Shown here in pieces: positions 13,673 to 16,669 of a stretch of 16,669 bases of DNA. The notes under the pieces were generated by a model that saw nothing but the letters and a program-made list of their open reading frames with translations, made no database searches and had not been told where the DNA came from. This DNA is from UBA8522 sp049287565 (GTDB lineage: Bacteria; Acidobacteriota; Aminicenantia; Aminicenantales; UBA8522), in assembly GCA_049287565.1 (NCBI GenBank), contig JBAQGA010000251.1, forward strand, positions 1 through 16,669, given 5' to 3'. The position numbers were made by a program, and so were the translations under genes. Each line of letters starts with the position of its first letter. Position 1 is the first letter of the stretch.

Positions 13673-14827
13673 GTGATATATCTCGATAACAACGCGACCA
13701 CTCCCGTCGACCCCGCGGTGGCGGAAAAGATGGGCGTGTTCCTCAAGGAGCACTTCGGAAATCCCTCCTCTCTCTATCCCATCGGACGGACGGTCAAAGA
13801 GATCGTCACCCAAGCCCGGGAATCGATCGCCAAGGCCATCGGCGCCCAGCGGAGCGAAATCTTTTTTACCGGTTCAGGGACCGAGGCGGATAATTGGGCC
13901 ATCCGTGGAGTCCTCGATGCTTGCCCCGATAAGAGGGAACTCATCACTTCAGTTATCGAACATCCGGCCGTCCTCAGTCTGGCTAATGATCTCGAGAAAA
14001 GAAGGTACAAGGTGACCTATGTCCCGGTGGACAGCGACGGGATCGTGGACCTGGACTTCCTCCGCGAATCCGTCACGCCCCAGACCGCTCTCATCTCCAT
14101 CATGCAGGCCAACAACGAGATCGGGACCATCCAGGCGATCGAGGCGATCGTCGGCCTGGCCCGGGAAAAAGGCGTTCCTGTACACACCGACGCCGTCCAG
14201 TCCTTCGGCAAGATCGACCTCGATGTGACCAAACTGGGTGTCGACCTCCTGACCATTTCCGCCCATAAGATTTACGGTCCGAAAGGAGTCGGCGCTCTGT
14301 ACATCCGCAAGGGGACGGACATCCGTCCGTTCATCTATGGGGGGCACCAAGAGCGCGGGCTCCGCGCCGGGACGGAGAACACGGTCGGCATCATGGGTTT
14401 CGGCGAGGCGGCGCGAATCCTTAGGGAGCGCGGAAAGAAGGACAGAGAGAGAATTGAGAAGCTGACCGACAGCTTGAAGCAGGGCATAGAGGACAGAATT
14501 CCCAAGATCAAGTTCAACGGCCACCCGGAAAAACGAGTCAAGAACACCCTGAATATCGCCTTCCCCGGCTTGGAGGCCGAAGCCATTCTCCTGGCCCTGG
14601 TCACAAAAGGAATATGCGTCTCGACCGGCTCCGCCTGCAGCTCGGAATCCGAGGATGTTTCCCATGTCCTTCTCTCCATCGGCTTGAAGCCCGAGATCGC
14701 CCGCTCCTGCCTCCGCATTTCCCTGGGCCGATTCAACACAGAAGAGGATGTCCAGGGTACCCTTGAAGATCTTCCTGAGATCATCGCCAAACTCCGCCAG
14801 ATCTCGGCCTTCGATCCCGAGAAATAA
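13673..14827 (+). CDS. Cysteine desulfurase (NifS/IscS type)
   Basis: The 384-residue class V PLP enzyme converts cysteine to alanine and passes sulfur as a persulfide for Fe-S clusters or thio-modified tRNA. MIYLDNNATTP opens the protein, GSGTEADNWA binds PLP phosphate, the internal aldimine lysine is K199 in SAHKIYGPKG, and the persulfide cysteine is C322 in STGSACSSESEDVSHVL. The extended loop after the cysteine marks it as group I (NifS/IscS). Translation starts at a GTG at 13673, with AGAGGT a few bases upstream. It follows serA by 49 bases and is probably co-transcribed, linking serine supply to sulfur mobilisation. No scaffold gene (IscU/NifU) or MnmA is in view, so its specific client is unknown. 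Confidence 0.92.
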   Translation: MIYLDNNATTPVDPAVAEKMGVFLKEHFGNPSSLYPIGRTVKEIVTQARESIAKAIGAQRSEIFFTGSGTEADNWAIRGVLDACPDKRELITSVIEHPAVLSLANDLEKRRYKVTYVPVDSDGIVDLDFLRESVTPQTALISIMQANNEIGTIQAIEAIVGLAREKGVPVHTDAVQSFGKIDLDVTKLGVDLLTISAHKIYGPKGVGALYIRKGTDIRPFIYGGHQERGLRAGTENTVGIMGFGEAARILRERGKKDRERIEKLTDSLKQGIEDRIPKIKFNGHPEKRVKNTLNIAFPGLEAEAILLALVTKGICVSTGSACSSESEDVSHVLLSIGLKPEIARSCLRISLGRFNTEEDVQGTLEDLPEIIAKLRQISAFDPEK

Positions 14828-14920
14828 ACGAGGGTCTACAAAATCCCCTGCATTCAGGCGGAATGGTCAGCATCGGCAGGTGCTTGAATTCGAGCCGCCC
14901 CGCTGTCCGCGACGCCGGCC

Positions 14921-15502
14921 TCAGAGAACTCGGAAGGATAGACCGCCCAGAAGAGAAAGGCCGCCGAGGTTGACCTCTCTCGGAAGATAAGAACCGCGCT
15001 CGGTGACGATGCTTTCGTACCGAAGGAACAAGCGGGCGGTCAGCCTGGGGACGATATGGTACTCGATGCCGCCGGATATAAAAGGCTTGGCCGTGTTTCC
15101 CTCGTGGTTGAGGTCCAGATCCTCCCACTCTTCCTTGTAGGAGTGAAAGCTGATTCCGGTGCCGACGTAGAGTGAGATCTTTCCCAAAGGATAGAGAAAA
15201 TAGCCGGAGACCGGGTAGGAGGTCATCCGGAAGCGGACCGGGTACTCGGCGTTTCCCTGATTGACGTTGAGCGCTGTGCCTTTATCGGAGAAGTATTCGA
15301 TGCCGGCAGCCAGGCCGAAGTACCGACCGGTCCCTATCCGGAATTCCAGAACCAGGGGCATACTCTGTCCATAGATATCCCTGTAAATTTTCTCTTTCGG
15401 GAAAAAAAGTCCGGACGACAGCGCGAGGGAGACGACCTGCGAGTAGGAAGTGAGGCCGAGGAATAGAACCGCCGTGGCGACGAGGCCGATTTTTTTTCTC
15501 AT
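14921..15502 (-). CDS. Small predicted outer-membrane beta-barrel protein
   Basis: The 193-residue product has an N-terminal signal peptide (MRKKIGLVATAVLFLG, cleavage probably near SYSQ at about residue 21). The mature part alternates hydrophobic and polar residues in roughly eight strands, with aromatic girdles and short turns: YFGLAAGIEYFS, PVSGYFLYPLG, ISLYVGTGISF, FISGGIEYHI, LTARLFLRYE. It ends in a strand closing with LSFRVL. This resembles OmpX/OmpA-type or related 8-strand barrels; no enzymatic motif is seen, so function is not assigned. Its ATG overlaps the TGA of the decayed peptidase gene upstream (ATGA), suggesting translational coupling in the ancestral operon and possibly reduced expression now that the upstream gene is broken. 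Confidence 0.7.
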   Translation of the reverse strand: MRKKIGLVATAVLFLGLTSYSQVVSLALSSGLFFPKEKIYRDIYGQSMPLVLEFRIGTGRYFGLAAGIEYFSDKGTALNVNQGNAEYPVRFRMTSYPVSGYFLYPLGKISLYVGTGISFHSYKEEWEDLDLNHEGNTAKPFISGGIEYHIVPRLTARLFLRYESIVTERGSYLPREVNLGGLSLLGGLSFRVL

Positions 15503-16634
15503 CTTTGCACGCCCCGGAAGAAAGAAAATCGGCCGGCCAGTGTCTGGGCAGAAGCTGCGACCTCAGGCCAAACCCAGACTTGCTGCGAGTAGTTGTTCTC
15601 GAGCCCATCCGCTCCCACGGTGGTGACGACATAGAAAAAGGAACTACCGGTTGGGAGATAGCGGTCCAGATAGACCGTCTCAGCGACCGGTGCGGAGTTC
15701 AATTTTTGATAATCCTGGTGGGGTATGCTGGAGCGGTAGATGTTGTATCCGGCCGCGCCGGGCCGTGAAGCCTAGGAGAGTCGGATGTTCCTGAACGAAT
15801 TGTACAAGGAGCTGTAGGTATAGGAAGCCGTCAGCAGTTCCTCTGGGGCGACAGGATATCCGGTCCTGACCGGCTGGGCCATCTCCGCCAATACGGCCAG
15901 CGCCGCCCGGGCCGAATCCCGGAAAAAATCGAAATTCAGTGTATCTATCGTATCGGTGATCCCGTGATAATAGGGATTTTTGACGGGATAATCTTCAATG
16001 GCCAGAAGGGCCGCGTATCCTTGGTCCCAGAACGGCGAATGATCTGAATAGATGATCGCGGCGTCGACAACCCGGATGGCGTCGATGAGCCCGTAGGTTC
16101 CGCAGACGTTCAGGAATTTGGCGGCCAGCCATTCCGAGGCCGGGTTGACGATGATCTCCAGGTCTTCGGGCAGCTCATCCGGATAAGCGATCATGTCGAG
16201 GTTGATGACGGCGATGATGTTCTCCCTGTGGGGCCTTGCTTCCACGGAATAAATGCGGCTTCCGAAAAGGCCGATCTCTTCGGCCGTGAAAGCGATGAAC
16301 CGGACGGTGAAGTCAAGCGGAAATCGAGTGAGAATGCGGGCGGCTTCCATGACCATAGCCGTTCCGCTGGCTAGGATTTCCCCCGGGCATCCAGGTCAAG
16401 GACGACCACAGGAACCTCCGACGCTCTCAGAGCGCGGATGTCTTGCCGGTCCGCCCGCGCCAGAAAACAGGTTCCGAGTTCCTGGATGACATCGATCTGA
16501 AGTTGTGTCAACACGCCGAGCAGTCCCGGGTTCCCTTTTTGAATCTGGATGAGCCGAAGAGGTTCAGTGAATGACAGAAGGCTGGCGATACCTACAACCA
16601 AGATAACGATAAGGACAAGCTTGATGTGTTTCAT
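15499..16634 (-). pseudogene. Decayed M28 zinc peptidase with C-terminal fibronectin-III-like domain
   Basis: Three pieces form one gene. The first (16634-16371) has a signal sequence and an N-terminal domain ending VVVLDLDARGKS, then TAG. The second resumes in another frame at ASGTAMVMEAARIL (16371 down to 15772) and holds the rear half of an M28 domain: FTAEEIGLFGS with the catalytic/zinc Glu pair, VINLDMIAY with a zinc Asp and YYHGITDTID with a zinc His. The front half, with the HxD and ADDN zinc ligands, is missing, so an internal deletion plus frameshift is inferred. The third piece stays in the same frame after an amber TAG (15774-15772) replacing the expected Trp in 'LSW', and reads as a fibronectin-III-like tail (GYNIYRSS, YLDRYLPTGSSFFYVV). 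An active peptidase is unlikely. Confidence 0.8.
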
Positions 16635-16669
16635 CGATTCTATTTAAACAAATTATCGAAGGATTATTC

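Noticed and set aside
12739..13746. 335-codon minus-strand frame opposite serA
   Set aside because: It is fully antisense to a well-conserved dehydrogenase and has no recognisable domain; high GC produces such shadows.
1..16669. CRISPR array, tRNA, rRNA or prophage
   Set aside because: No regularly spaced direct repeats, no cloverleaf or rRNA-like stretches, and no phage structural or integrase genes were seen on reading both strands.

Overview
The window reads as chromosomal DNA of a Gram-negative bacterium with moderately high GC. A lipoprotein RlpA with a SPOR domain and a small predicted outer-membrane barrel point to an outer membrane. The gene mix (DUF362-ferredoxin protein, GH63 glucosidase, M28 peptidase with a fibronectin-type tail, glycosylasparaginase, bacterial phosphosulfolactate synthase) would suit an Acidobacteriota/Aminicenantes-like heterotroph. 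That placement is inference and weak; no rRNA, tRNA or other phylogenetic marker is present.

Layout. Bases 1-124 hold the 3' end of a transposase (ISKra4-type C-terminus) and probably the right end of that element. A LOG-family gene (204-935, +) converges on a VanZ-like membrane protein (941-1321, -), which diverges from an RlpA lipoprotein (1358-2005, +). A Tat-exported glycosylasparaginase (2012-3070, -) diverges from a tightly packed three-gene operon: MFS transporter (3210-4397), P-loop NTPase of unknown role (4394-5398, TTG start overlapping the previous stop) and phosphosulfolactate synthase ComA (5401-6201). The comA stop overlaps, in a shared CTAG, the stop of a convergent membrane-anchored GH63 glycosidase (6198-8582, -). 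A DUF362 protein with two [4Fe-4S] motifs follows (8703-9929, +).

The 409-base gap 9930-10338 is the main non-coding region. It holds a terminator-like hairpin with a T-tract and a separate structured element bounded by an 18-base perfect inverted repeat with a perfect 10-base-pair hairpin inside. Downstream lie an M20 zinc carboxypeptidase (10339-11469) and then, behind a TATAAT box, a class V aminotransferase (11582-12727) overlapping phosphoglycerate dehydrogenase (12724-13623) and closely followed by a cysteine desulfurase (13673-14827). Together these suggest 3-phosphoglycerate to serine, and sulfur mobilisation from cysteine.

The right end is on the minus strand: a decayed M28 peptidase gene (16634-15499) carrying an apparent internal deletion/frameshift and an in-frame amber codon, overlapping by ATGA an intact small outer-membrane-barrel-like gene (15502-14921).

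Most of the window is ordinary metabolism and envelope biology. The best candidates for something less described are the transporter/P-loop/ComA operon, which implies an organosulfonate product with no evident sink in view, and the structured intergenic element at 10122-10284.
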